This document shows, one piece after another, positions 1 to 6,152 of a stretch of DNA of 32,641 nucleotides. The notes under the pieces were generated by a model. The model had not been told where the DNA came from and made no database searches. It saw only the letters and a list, made by a program, of their open reading frames with translations. The position numbers and the translations under genes were made by a program. How positions within the stretch are numbered: position 1 is the first letter of the stretch; every line of letters begins with the position of its first letter. The DNA is taken from NCBI GenBank assembly GCA_025370845.1, contig JAMXFF010000059.1, forward strand, positions 1-32,641. The letters run 5' to 3'. Origin of the DNA: Laspinema palackyanum D2a. Lineage in GTDB: Bacteria > Cyanobacteriota > Cyanobacteriia > Cyanobacteriales > Laspinemataceae.

Positions 1-77
1 GCAATCCCGTACCAAATCCGACGTGTTGTCGGGTCTGCCGCGAGGTCTTGGCTAAATTTTGGGAATTTTGTTGCCAT
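1..77 (-). CDS. psaB: Photosystem I P700 apoprotein A2 (PsaB), N-terminus only, cut by the window edge
   Basis: Reading the minus strand from the ATG at 75-77 gives 25 codons beginning [12 protein letters not shown] and continuing with [11 protein letters not shown], which is the conserved start of cyanobacterial PsaB. PsaB is one half of the PsaA/PsaB heterodimer that binds the P700 chlorophyll pair and the core electron carriers of photosystem I in the thylakoid membrane. A GAGGA ribosome-binding site lies five bases before the ATG. The rest of the gene (a full protein is about 740 residues) lies outside the window. psaA normally sits just upstream of psaB in the same operon. Here no minus-strand reading frame for PsaA exists upstream, so this is a stand-alone psaB, either a second copy or a rearranged locus. 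Confidence 0.93.
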   Translation of the reverse strand, partial: MATKFPKFSQDLAADPTTRRIWYGI

Positions 78-520
78 AGGTCCTCTGATATCCTGCTGAT
101 CTTAATCCGGGTTGATGTTAAGTAGCAAAAGCCGATTTATAGCATACAGCCAAAGCCTTCTGTCTCATTCACTTTGTCCCATGAACCAGACCCGGACTGG
201 GCCGAGTTGCCATAGTTGAGAGACGGTTTGAAACCGCATCGCGTCTGGCGCTTCAACATCGTTCGGAGGTTTTGAACCTTGATCCCGTCATGGTTAATCA
301 CGAGAGGGCATCAATACGGGGAGTTCGGGAAGATTGGTTTAACCCGTTCTCCTGGGTCGGGACAATACCAGAAAATGGGTGATGGATGGAGGTTGAAACT
401 GTCAGCAGAAAGCTGGGTTTTTGTACTCGGGTTCCATTTTCTGGAGAGAGACTCTAGTGAGATCATCCCAAGACGGGGCCGGGAGTGGATCCGAATTGTT
501 GGATCCTCTCCACCGAGGCA
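78..520. other. Upstream region of psaB, no gene recognised
   Basis: This stretch should carry the promoter and 5' untranslated leader of psaB on the minus strand. I looked for the PsaA C-terminus and for RNA genes and found neither. A plus-strand frame of 82 codons at 279-527 has no recognisable domain and runs into the repeat that starts near 521, so I do not call it. Confidence 0.5.
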
Positions 521-896
521 AATTTAGTAATTGTGGTGTAGTTTAGCAAAATTTGCGATCGCCTTGAAGGGATTTTGCTCTCCTCACCCCAATTTTTGAG
601 GGGGACCAATGGCCGCCTTAAAAAAAGCCCCCATTTTAAGGCAGGCTGTACCCATCTACAATGCTGATACCGTAAGGCTTAGAAACCGGCAGAACTGACG
701 CAATCTTTAACCCTAAACCCTAAATACCCTAAATAATGTAGAGGCGATTGGCTTTCTCGCCTCTACATTATTTAGAAATGTTATTTCGATTTTATAGAGG
801 GAGTAAGTCCTGTTTGGGAGGCCGATCGCATCCCCTGGCTGGACCCAAATCCCCCCAGTTTGATTGATAGCTATCCCTAGAAACTGTTATGGATGC
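521..896. repeat. Left copy of ~370-bp direct repeat flanking the cynS cassette
   Basis: The segment matches 2069-2437 in the same orientation. The first part contains a 43-base identical block (527-569 against 2075-2117), and further matching blocks follow in the same order, including a shared inner hairpin and the stretch around TTTATAGAGGG. The copies have diverged by substitutions and small indels elsewhere. It holds no gene. Copy ends are approximate. Confidence 0.85.
692..810. mobile_element. Decayed MITE-like element inside the left repeat
   Basis: This is the counterpart of the element at 2241-2350. A perfect 19-bp stem (729-747 with 757-775) closes a 9-base loop. The outer inverted ends are degraded on the left (GAACTGACGC) but better kept on the right (GAGTAAGTCC). 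Three CCCTAAA heptamers lie just left of the hairpin, where the right copy has one. It has no coding capacity. Confidence 0.55.
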
Positions 897-913
897 TGTC
901 CGACCACCCCGTA

Positions 914-934
914 GGGGCAAACGGCGTTTGCCCC
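914..934. repeat. REP-like perfect hairpin after the DUF1348 gene
   Basis: A perfect 9-bp stem (914-922 with 926-934) with a 3-base loop begins two bases beyond the stop codon of the minus-strand gene ending at 937. It could slow or end transcription of the cynS operon. There is no run of T after it, so I call it a REP-like hairpin and not a standard intrinsic terminator. Confidence 0.5.
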
Positions 935-936
935 GC

Positions 937-1404
937 CTAAACCGGCGAGTCAATTAGCCCCGGGTGATCCTGCGGGCGGGGGCCAGAGGTGGGCCAGAAG
1001 AAGCGGCGGTTTTCGGTGGTAATGGGGCGATCGTTGATGCTGGCTTCGCGGCGGCACATCAGGCCCTGCTCGTCAAACTCCCAGTTTTCGTTGCCGTAGG
1101 CCCGATACCACTGGCCTGCGTCGTCGTGCCACTCGTACTGAAAGCGCACGGCGATGCGGTTGTCGCCGTAGGCCCACACCTCTTTGACTAAGCGGTAGTC
1201 GAGTTCTTTATCCCACTTGCGGCGCAGAAAGGCACGAATAGCGTCGCGGCCCTGAAAGATTTCGGCCCGATTGCGCCAGTGGCTGTCTTCGGTATAGGCC
1301 AGGGCCACGCGGTCGGGGTCGCGGCTGTTCCAGGCGTCTTCGGCCATGCGGGCCTTGGCGATCGCAGTCTCTAGGGTAAAAGGGGGGACGATGGGGGCTA
1401 CCAC
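937..1404 (-). CDS. DUF1348 / SnoaL-like (NTF2-fold) protein
   Basis: This 155-residue protein has the compact alpha+beta cone pattern of the NTF2/SnoaL superfamily. An N-terminal helix with [18 protein letters not shown] (about 26-43) is followed by the WRNR motif, a helix with [13 protein letters not shown], and aromatic-rich strands ([16 protein letters not shown]). This order matches the DUF1348/YesE-like family, whose biochemical role is not established. Members are soluble and usually dimeric, with a pocket that binds small molecules. The ATG overlaps the last 7 bases of cynS, so the two genes are almost certainly one transcript with coupled translation. That suggests, but does not prove, a role in handling cyanate or a product of it. 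Base composition is richer in G+C than that of the flanking genes. Confidence 0.8.
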   Translation of the reverse strand: MVAPIVPPFTLETAIAKARMAEDAWNSRDPDRVALAYTEDSHWRNRAEIFQGRDAIRAFLRRKWDKELDYRLVKEVWAYGDNRIAVRFQYEWHDDAGQWYRAYGNENWEFDEQGLMCRREASINDRPITTENRRFFWPTSGPRPQDHPGLIDSPV

Positions 1405-1841
1405 TTCTTGTAGGGCAGGAATTTGCCGTTCATGATCACCTTGACGCGATCGCCTTTCGGATCTTCTTCTTTCTCAATGTCGAGGGTGAAGTCGATGGCG
1501 CTCATGATGCCGTCGCCAAATTTCTCGTGCACCACGGCTTTGATGGGCATACCATAGACCTGCATGATCTCGTAGAAGCGGTAGATCAGCGGGTCGGTGG
1601 GGATTACGGGGTCTAGGCCACCTTTGACCGGGCACTCGGTCAGGACCTCAATCAGGGAAGGGTCGGCTCCAAGGGCTTCGATGATTTTGGTGGCTTCTTC
1701 CACCGAGGCGCTGGCCTGACGGTAGAAGACGGAGGCGATCCATACTTCGTCGCAGCCGACTTTGGCTTCGAGGTCGGCAAAGCTCAGGCCAGCGGCTTTT
1801 TTGGCGGCCAGCAGCTTTTCCGTGATTGGGGGAACGGTCAT
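1398..1841 (-). CDS. cynS: Cyanate hydratase (cyanate lyase)
   Basis: Cyanate lyase converts cyanate and bicarbonate to ammonia and carbon dioxide (via carbamate), detoxifying cyanate and providing nitrogen. The 147-residue length is the usual one. The N-terminal helix-turn-helix-like domain (about 1-75) is followed by the catalytic domain with the expected residues Arg88 and Glu91 ([11 protein letters not shown]) and Ser114 (GIMSAIDF), equivalent to Arg96, Glu99 and Ser122 of the E. coli enzyme. The C-terminus [10 protein letters not shown] is typical. The enzyme is a cytoplasmic decamer. The start ATG has an AGAGGAT ribosome-binding site seven bases upstream. No cynABD/nrt-type transporter genes and no cynR/ntcB-type regulator are adjacent, unlike many cyn loci. 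The gene is GC-richer than its neighbours and lies between long direct repeats, which suggests acquisition as a cassette. Confidence 0.96.
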   Translation of the reverse strand: MTVPPITEKLLAAKKAAGLSFADLEAKVGCDEVWIASVFYRQASASVEEATKIIEALGADPSLIEVLTECPVKGGLDPVIPTDPLIYRFYEIMQVYGMPIKAVVHEKFGDGIMSAIDFTLDIEKEEDPKGDRVKVIMNGKFLPYKKW

Positions 1842-1886
1842 GGTTAGATCCTCTTGAGTACGTCTAAGACAAAGTTGTGATGCGGG

Positions 1887-1940
1887 TCGGGTGGGAAAAA
1901 GCCCACCTACATCCTTCGCGGTTGACTCAGTAGGTGGGCG
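1887..1940 (-). promoter_or_regulatory. Hairpin leader upstream of cynS, attenuator- or terminator-like
   Basis: On the minus strand a perfect 10-bp stem (1930-1939 with 1901-1910, 19-base loop) is followed directly by five T, like an intrinsic terminator, about 60 bases before the cynS ATG. A second hairpin (1902-1907 with 1890-1895) uses part of the same bases, so the two cannot form together. The arrangement could be an attenuator, a terminator insulating cynS from upstream reading, or simply a REP-type repeat. Confidence 0.4.
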
Positions 1941-2068
1941 TAATTAAACCGCAGTTGGTTAATTGACATAACTCTTACTGTGAAAGGGTTATAAGCAAAA
2001 CAGATAGAAAAATATTTTTGCCTATCTACTTAGTATCCCTTCGCGCTTCGATGAATGGGAAAGTGTCT

Positions 2069-2437
2069 AATTTGGTAATTGTGGTGTAGTTTAGCAAAAT
2101 TTGCGATCGCCTTGAAGCCCATTTGCCCCCCTCCACCCAAATTTTTAGGGGGACCGATCGCCGCTATTAAAAAAAACCCCCGTTTTTAGAGAGGTTGTAC
2201 AGGGCTAAAACGCTGATACGGTAAGGCTTGGAAACCGTTAGGACTTACGCCATCTTTAACACTAAACCCTAAAGGATGTAGAGGCGAGCAAGCGAATCGC
2301 CTCTACATCCTTTAGGGCTGTTATTGCGATTTTATAGAGGGCGTAAGTCCGCTTTGGGAGGCCGATCGCCGCGAAAATCTGGACCCCAAATCCCCCCCGC
2401 GTGATTGATACCTATCCGCAAAAACTTTTATAGATAC
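2069..2437. repeat. Right copy of ~370-bp direct repeat flanking the cynS cassette
   Basis: It matches 521-896 in the same orientation, with several long identical or near-identical blocks in the same order. Its right end lies about three bases from the stop codon of the SGNH hydrolase gene. It contains no gene. The bracketed segment, about 897-2068, holds only cynS, its overlapping partner and two hairpins. Confidence 0.85.
2241..2350. mobile_element. 110-bp MITE-like element with 11-bp terminal inverted repeats
   Basis: The ends GGACTTACGCC (2241-2251) and GGCGTAAGTCC (2340-2350) are exact reverse complements. Inside is a perfect 21-bp stem (2267-2287 with 2297-2317) around a 9-base loop. 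A short non-coding element with perfect ends and an inner hairpin is what a miniature inverted-repeat transposable element looks like. No transposase is in the window, so the parent family cannot be named. Confidence 0.65.
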
Positions 2438-2439
2438 TT

Positions 2440-3516
2440 TTAGCGCCTTGAATGGACCGCCAGCCAGGATTCGGCATGGGTGAGGGTCCCTTGCCAGAGT
2501 TCGTATCCTCGCGCATTCAGATGTAATCCATCAGTAGTTAATTCCAACTGCAAGTTTCCGGCGCGATCGCTAAACTGAGCATACAAATCCAGATAACTCG
2601 CCCCTTCTTCCTGGGCGATCGCCGCCAATTGCTGATTAATCCACTCAATTTGCCGATTGGGAATCTGGGCTAAGCGCGTGGGCAAAATTGATTGTAGGAT
2701 TACCTGAGCACCGGGATGGTCGTGACGCAGACGACGCAGAATCTGCCGATGATTCTCCAAAATTTCATCCACCCCCATCCCCTGGCGTAAATCATTAATC
2801 CCCGCCAAAATGTAAATCGTATCCGGTCGAGTTCCCCGCAAAGCCGACAATCGACTCAGGACGCCTCGGGAAGTATCCCCAGAAATCCCCTGGTTCAACC
2901 AGATCCGCCCCTGGGGAAGTCGGTCCTGGGGAAACCACATACTAATCGAATCTCCCAACAACACCGCTAACCGATTAGAACCCTGTCCTTTCGCCACCGC
3001 TTGCGCTTCTCGTTCTAGCAGGGCTTTCCATTGCTCATAAGTCGGCTGTTCCCAGGCATTCGCCCACAAGGATCCATAACTATCAGTGGGAATTCGGGTA
3101 TAGGTTTGTCCCGCCTCTAATGCCGCTAACCGTTGTTGATACATTTGCGGTCCCGACTGGGGTCGAAAGGACGGAGTTCGGGCATAAGCAACCCGTTCCT
3201 GTGCAGTTTCAGCTTTGGGAAGGGCCGCATTAGACGAGGCGATCGCCCGGTGAGACGGTCCCACAAATTCTGCTGGATAACTGCCAAACAGTTGATCACC
3301 CAATGCCAAGGGGGATAAACTGCCAATTGAACTAAATTCCGGTCCACTCATTTCTACTGGGGGAAGTATATCGGCCCTTACGGTTAATTCCCATTCCTGG
3401 GTGTTGATTCTCGGTACAGTTTGTTCTGGGGGCTTAGGCTGGTTCGGCATTGCCTCAGAGATTGAAGTCTTCATCTGAGTCAATAACCCGATCGCCAGCA
3501 TTAATGGATCGCTCAT
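2440..3516 (-). CDS. SGNH/GDSL-family hydrolase
   Basis: The C-terminal part (about 182-350) is an SGNH hydrolase fold with all four signature blocks: block I GDS with nucleophile Ser190 (LLGDSISMWFP), block II Gly213 (QGISGDTSRG), block III Asn241 (AGINDL) and block V Asp329-x-x-His332 (TDGLHLNARGY). Such enzymes are esterases, lipases or acetylhydrolases, and the substrate cannot be told from sequence. The first 180 residues are low in recognisable structure, rich in Pro, Ser and Gln, and may be a linker. A short hydrophobic stretch (4-14) is too weak to call a signal peptide. AAGGAG lies nine bases before the ATG, supporting this start. The gene stands alone, and its stop codon is almost touched by the right direct repeat. 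Confidence 0.88.
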   Translation of the reverse strand: MSDPLMLAIGLLTQMKTSISEAMPNQPKPPEQTVPRINTQEWELTVRADILPPVEMSGPEFSSIGSLSPLALGDQLFGSYPAEFVGPSHRAIASSNAALPKAETAQERVAYARTPSFRPQSGPQMYQQRLAALEAGQTYTRIPTDSYGSLWANAWEQPTYEQWKALLEREAQAVAKGQGSNRLAVLLGDSISMWFPQDRLPQGRIWLNQGISGDTSRGVLSRLSALRGTRPDTIYILAGINDLRQGMGVDEILENHRQILRRLRHDHPGAQVILQSILPTRLAQIPNRQIEWINQQLAAIAQEEGASYLDLYAQFSDRAGNLQLELTTDGLHLNARGYELWQGTLTHAESWLAVHSRR

Positions 3517-3836
3517 CCCACGTCACTCCTTCACAGACACCTTTAAATTTCCCAAGCTGAATCGATCCAGTCAGGACAACCCTACACCCATTTTGAGACT
3601 TTGGATGCGGTAATCTGCTGTGGGATGCAGGTCATTGGATGTCCAAACCCACAAATCAACACTGATGGATTCTCAATGCAACCCGATGAAAGCAGCGATC
3701 GCCTTGAGTCCTCTGTATCGGTCAAAATCTTCACCCCTTACCACAACTTTTACCGTCATCATATCCTCTGAAGTGCAATGAGCCGAATAAAAATTAGGTT
3801 ACAAAACTGGCAATTTATCAGGGTTGGTATGAACGC
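3517..3836. other. Gene-free spacer
   Basis: It must contain the promoter of the SGNH hydrolase gene (minus strand). I see one HIP1-like site near 3694 and no convincing reading frame or RNA gene. Confidence 0.4.
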
Positions 3837-3868
3837 AATAAAAAAGGCGGTATCTGAAGATAACCGCC
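3837..3868 (-). terminator. Rho-independent terminator of the exported-protein gene
   Basis: On the minus strand a GGCGG...CCGCC stem (3846-3868, with a one-base bulge and a short loop) is followed by six T (3840-3845). It lies about 80 bases after the stop codon at 3951, in the correct orientation. Confidence 0.75.
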
Positions 3869-3950
3869 TGCATAAAGCCTAAAAAAAAGGAGTTTTTATG
3901 CTTTTACCCTGGAGTTGGTGTTTAAAAATGGGAACGAAAACCCTCGGATT

Positions 3951-4439
3951 TTATGGCTGTTGCTGATAGTATTGCAAAACCTCCTGAGTATAGTCGGAAA
4001 TTCTCTCACTATTATATTGCTCAGGGTCTCCCGCCATCCACCAAGCCGCAGCCCGACGCACGGCTAAGGATTCATCATTGCCACTGGCTTCATACTCCTC
4101 CTGGAGGACATCGCCCATCACACAGGCTAAAACTTCTCTAGCTTGGGCTTCATTCGCTTCAAATTCCGCCGGGGTAAGTTCCTGTTGAATACAGAGTCTC
4201 GACCACCGGGGAATATTATCCGGTTTAATTTGCCACTCGCTATAGAGTCCGTCATCTTCCATGCCGGTATCCGGTGCAGCCAGTCGCAATGCCTCCACGA
4301 GAGAGTCAACTTTGGCATCCGTAATTTGCGCCGTCACCGGCAGGGAAAAGAGGAGTGAACTGGTCAAAAATCCGCCTAGAATTAGGCTTGATTTTCCCAG
4401 CATTTGGGATTTTTTTAACAAATTTATGGGTCTAAACAT
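3951..4439 (-). CDS. Small exported protein of unknown function
   Basis: The protein (162 residues from the ATG at 4437-4439) starts with a basic segment (FRPINLLKKSQMLGKSS), then a hydrophobic core (LILGGFLTSSLLFSLP) and VTAQ, a typical Sec signal peptide cleaved near residue 38. The mature part is about 125 residues, acidic and helical, with a Trp pair (AAAWWMAGD), two Cys (RLCIQQ and VLACVMGD, possibly a disulfide in the periplasm) and a Gln-rich end. I recognise no named family. It resembles short periplasmic proteins common in cyanobacteria. A TTG two codons upstream is a possible alternative start, but the ATG is preferred. The gene is monocistronic, with its own terminator downstream at 3837-3868. 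Confidence 0.75.
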   Translation of the reverse strand: MFRPINLLKKSQMLGKSSLILGGFLTSSLLFSLPVTAQITDAKVDSLVEALRLAAPDTGMEDDGLYSEWQIKPDNIPRWSRLCIQQELTPAEFEANEAQAREVLACVMGDVLQEEYEASGNDESLAVRRAAAWWMAGDPEQYNSERISDYTQEVLQYYQQQP

Positions 4440-4796
4440 GGGCAATCGGTTTAACGAGGATGTTGAAGTTCACAGGGGTAATTTTTCTGGGGCTTAAATC
4501 CAGAAATTGCTAAATCTCTTAACAGGTATAAGCGAACAATTCCTCTAAATGGATCAGCCAAAAGATAGAGAATCAAGAATTTTTTATCTGGAAAAAATAA
4601 ATTACTTTTTTTAATGAATGACCATCGCCTCGGAGTGGATGGCAACTTCCCTTAGCGGTTCCCACTCTCAAGACAGAAATCAGGACAGTCTAAACCCGTC
4701 CTCTATTTTATCGTCAGTGGAGAGGGCCGGATTTCCTGCGGGGAAACAGTAACTAAATCGAGGCAGGGCGATCGCCTTGACCCTCGGGGATGACTC
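4440..4796. other. Gene-free spacer
   Basis: It is AT-rich near 4560-4615 and should hold the minus-strand promoter of the exported-protein gene. A 64-codon minus-strand frame at 4451-4645 has no support from composition or family and is not called. Confidence 0.4.
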
Positions 4797-5435
4797 TCAG
4801 CAATTGCCCTCGGACCATCCCGGATCAGTGGGTTTAAAATAAGTTCCTAACGAACCCCACCCCTGATTTCGTAGATACAAATGGGCGGCGACTCGATGCT
4901 TACAAAAGAACTGACGGTAGAGGGTATCATTGCAAGAACATCCCTCCGGGTTCACCTGGTTAATATGGCCATTCAGGGGATTCCAGACGAGGATTTGCTG
5001 AGGGAGTAACTTGACTTGCAACGCTTCGATCGCCGCTTGATTTTGCCGTTCCAGATAGTCGAATACCTCGCGATCGCCAAGGGTGTAGAGAGTTTCCCCT
5101 TGCTCTACGGTGAGGCGATACTCACTGATGCTAATCCGGGTAATCGGTTCCCCCGGGCGATCGCAAATCCCCAACAAGCTCAACAGCGACTGAATCAAAT
5201 ATTTCCGGGCGATGAAGGTGCAGCCCCTCCCGTAGGGCGTCCGATAGACAATATAGGGCGTATTCGTCCGTTTGACCACCCCCAACCGTTCTATCTCAAT
5301 CGGACAAGAGACGATCGCCTTGTCCAAGGATTGTTTTCCCCGCTGGGGTAACCGTTTTGAGGCGGGTTTGCTCGGTGACAGTTCCAGCAGGCTAAAATTT
5401 TCGAGGGCGGGGGGTTGCGGATAGGTCGTGTTCAT
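4797..5435 (-). CDS. SWIM zinc-finger domain protein
   Basis: The 212-residue protein has a SWIM-type zinc site near the C-terminus: Cys166-x-Cys168 then Cys178-x-His180 (CSCNDTLYRQFFCKH). SWIM domains bind zinc and mediate DNA or protein contacts in bacterial, archaeal and eukaryotic proteins. The region before it (about 40-150) is mixed alpha/beta with no domain I can name. The start is chosen at the ATG at 5433-5435, which has AAAGGA seven bases upstream. An in-frame ATG 13 codons earlier would make a peptide encoded by the 9-bp tandem iterations and lacks a better ribosome site. The protein is most likely cytoplasmic and nucleic-acid-associated. The target is unknown. Confidence 0.75.
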   Translation of the reverse strand: MNTTYPQPPALENFSLLELSPSKPASKRLPQRGKQSLDKAIVSCPIEIERLGVVKRTNTPYIVYRTPYGRGCTFIARKYLIQSLLSLLGICDRPGEPITRISISEYRLTVEQGETLYTLGDREVFDYLERQNQAAIEALQVKLLPQQILVWNPLNGHINQVNPEGCSCNDTLYRQFFCKHRVAAHLYLRNQGWGSLGTYFKPTDPGWSEGNC

Positions 5436-5450
5436 GGTATAATCCTTTAT

Positions 5451-5504
5451 TGTGAATCTTGTCAATCTTGTCAATCTTGTGAATTGTGATATTCCTGTGA
5501 TTGA
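5451..5504. repeat. 9-bp tandem iterations in the leader of the SWIM gene
   Basis: Plus-strand units TGTGAATCT, TGTCAATCT, TGTCAATCT and TGTGAATTG follow each other without gaps from 5451 to 5486, then two degenerate units to 5504. On the minus strand they read ACAAGATTG-like and lie 16 bases or more before the SWIM gene start. Possible roles are an operator with several protein-binding sites or a slippage-prone repeat. Confidence 0.7.
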
Positions 5505-5714
5505 TTGCCTTGATGACTCTTGTAATTCTTGTAGTGGTCCGGGTAGATTGATTCACTGATTATTGTTTTTCCGTTTTGGTCTTCGATTAGTTAGTCGCTA
5601 ATCGAGAGTGATTCGGGTCATTTGGTCTAAGAAGCGCGGTACTACTTGGTCGTGGGCATCGCGCTTTTTTATTGCTTGATTCTTCTTTAATTTTATTGGC
5701 AAAAAAACCTAAAG

Positions 5715-5897
5715 TCAAGAAGATTGGGATTTTTTGAGGTTTGCTTGGTCCGCCAGCGCTTGTAAAAGTTCCTCTACCAGGGGCATCTTCTCATCCGGAA
5801 TCACCTTGAGGATATGGGCCGCTTTTACTTTGGGGATAGGAAAGTAAAAACGCTCTCCTTGTCCGGTAGCTGGGCGTCCGCCTTTGTTCTTGTTCAT
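5715..5897 (-). CDS. 60-residue basic protein of unknown function (GGRP motif)
   Basis: The short frame encodes MNKNKGGRPATGQGERFYF at its N-terminus, then an amphipathic helical C-terminal half (MPLVEELLQALADQA). The KGGRP-type N-terminus is reminiscent of short basic DNA-contacting tails, but I cannot assign a family. A GGAA stretch six bases before the ATG is a modest ribosome site. It lies 280 bases upstream of the SWIM gene on the same strand, so the two might be cotranscribed, although a GCGCG hairpin lies between them. Candidates are a small DNA-binding regulator or an antitoxin-like protein, with no partner toxin seen. Moderate to low certainty that it is expressed. Confidence 0.5.
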   Translation of the reverse strand: MNKNKGGRPATGQGERFYFPIPKVKAAHILKVIPDEKMPLVEELLQALADQANLKKSQSS

Positions 5898-6152
5898 CGA
5901 GTTCCGTTCAGAACGTCACGTTTATTGTTCAGGAAAAGTAGGGGCAATTCAGTTGCAGGTAATTTCCCCCGAATGTTGAATCATCAGGCTTTCGATGGAA
6001 GGCGAATGCCCCCATTGCTCTGCGCTTCCTGGGAAATATCCATCGCTTCTATTCAATTTTAACTTAAACTTAATCGGGTTTATACCCCAGGAGGGGCGGT
6101 TCCCCCTCCTGTAATATCCGTGGATTTAGCCACTGGAACAAGCTGTTGTCCC

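Noticed and set aside
279-527. 82-codon plus-strand frame near psaB
   Set aside because: No recognisable family or convincing ribosome site, and it runs into the direct repeat; most likely chance.
964-1191. Plus-strand frame opposite the DUF1348 gene
   Set aside because: Antisense shadow of a well-supported gene in GC-rich sequence.
4451-4645. 64-codon minus-strand frame upstream of the exported-protein gene
   Set aside because: No family resemblance, in AT-rich promoter-like sequence; not supported.
5620-5680. GCGCG hairpin followed by T as a plus-strand terminator
   Set aside because: No plus-strand gene precedes it and the loop is long; not strong enough to call.
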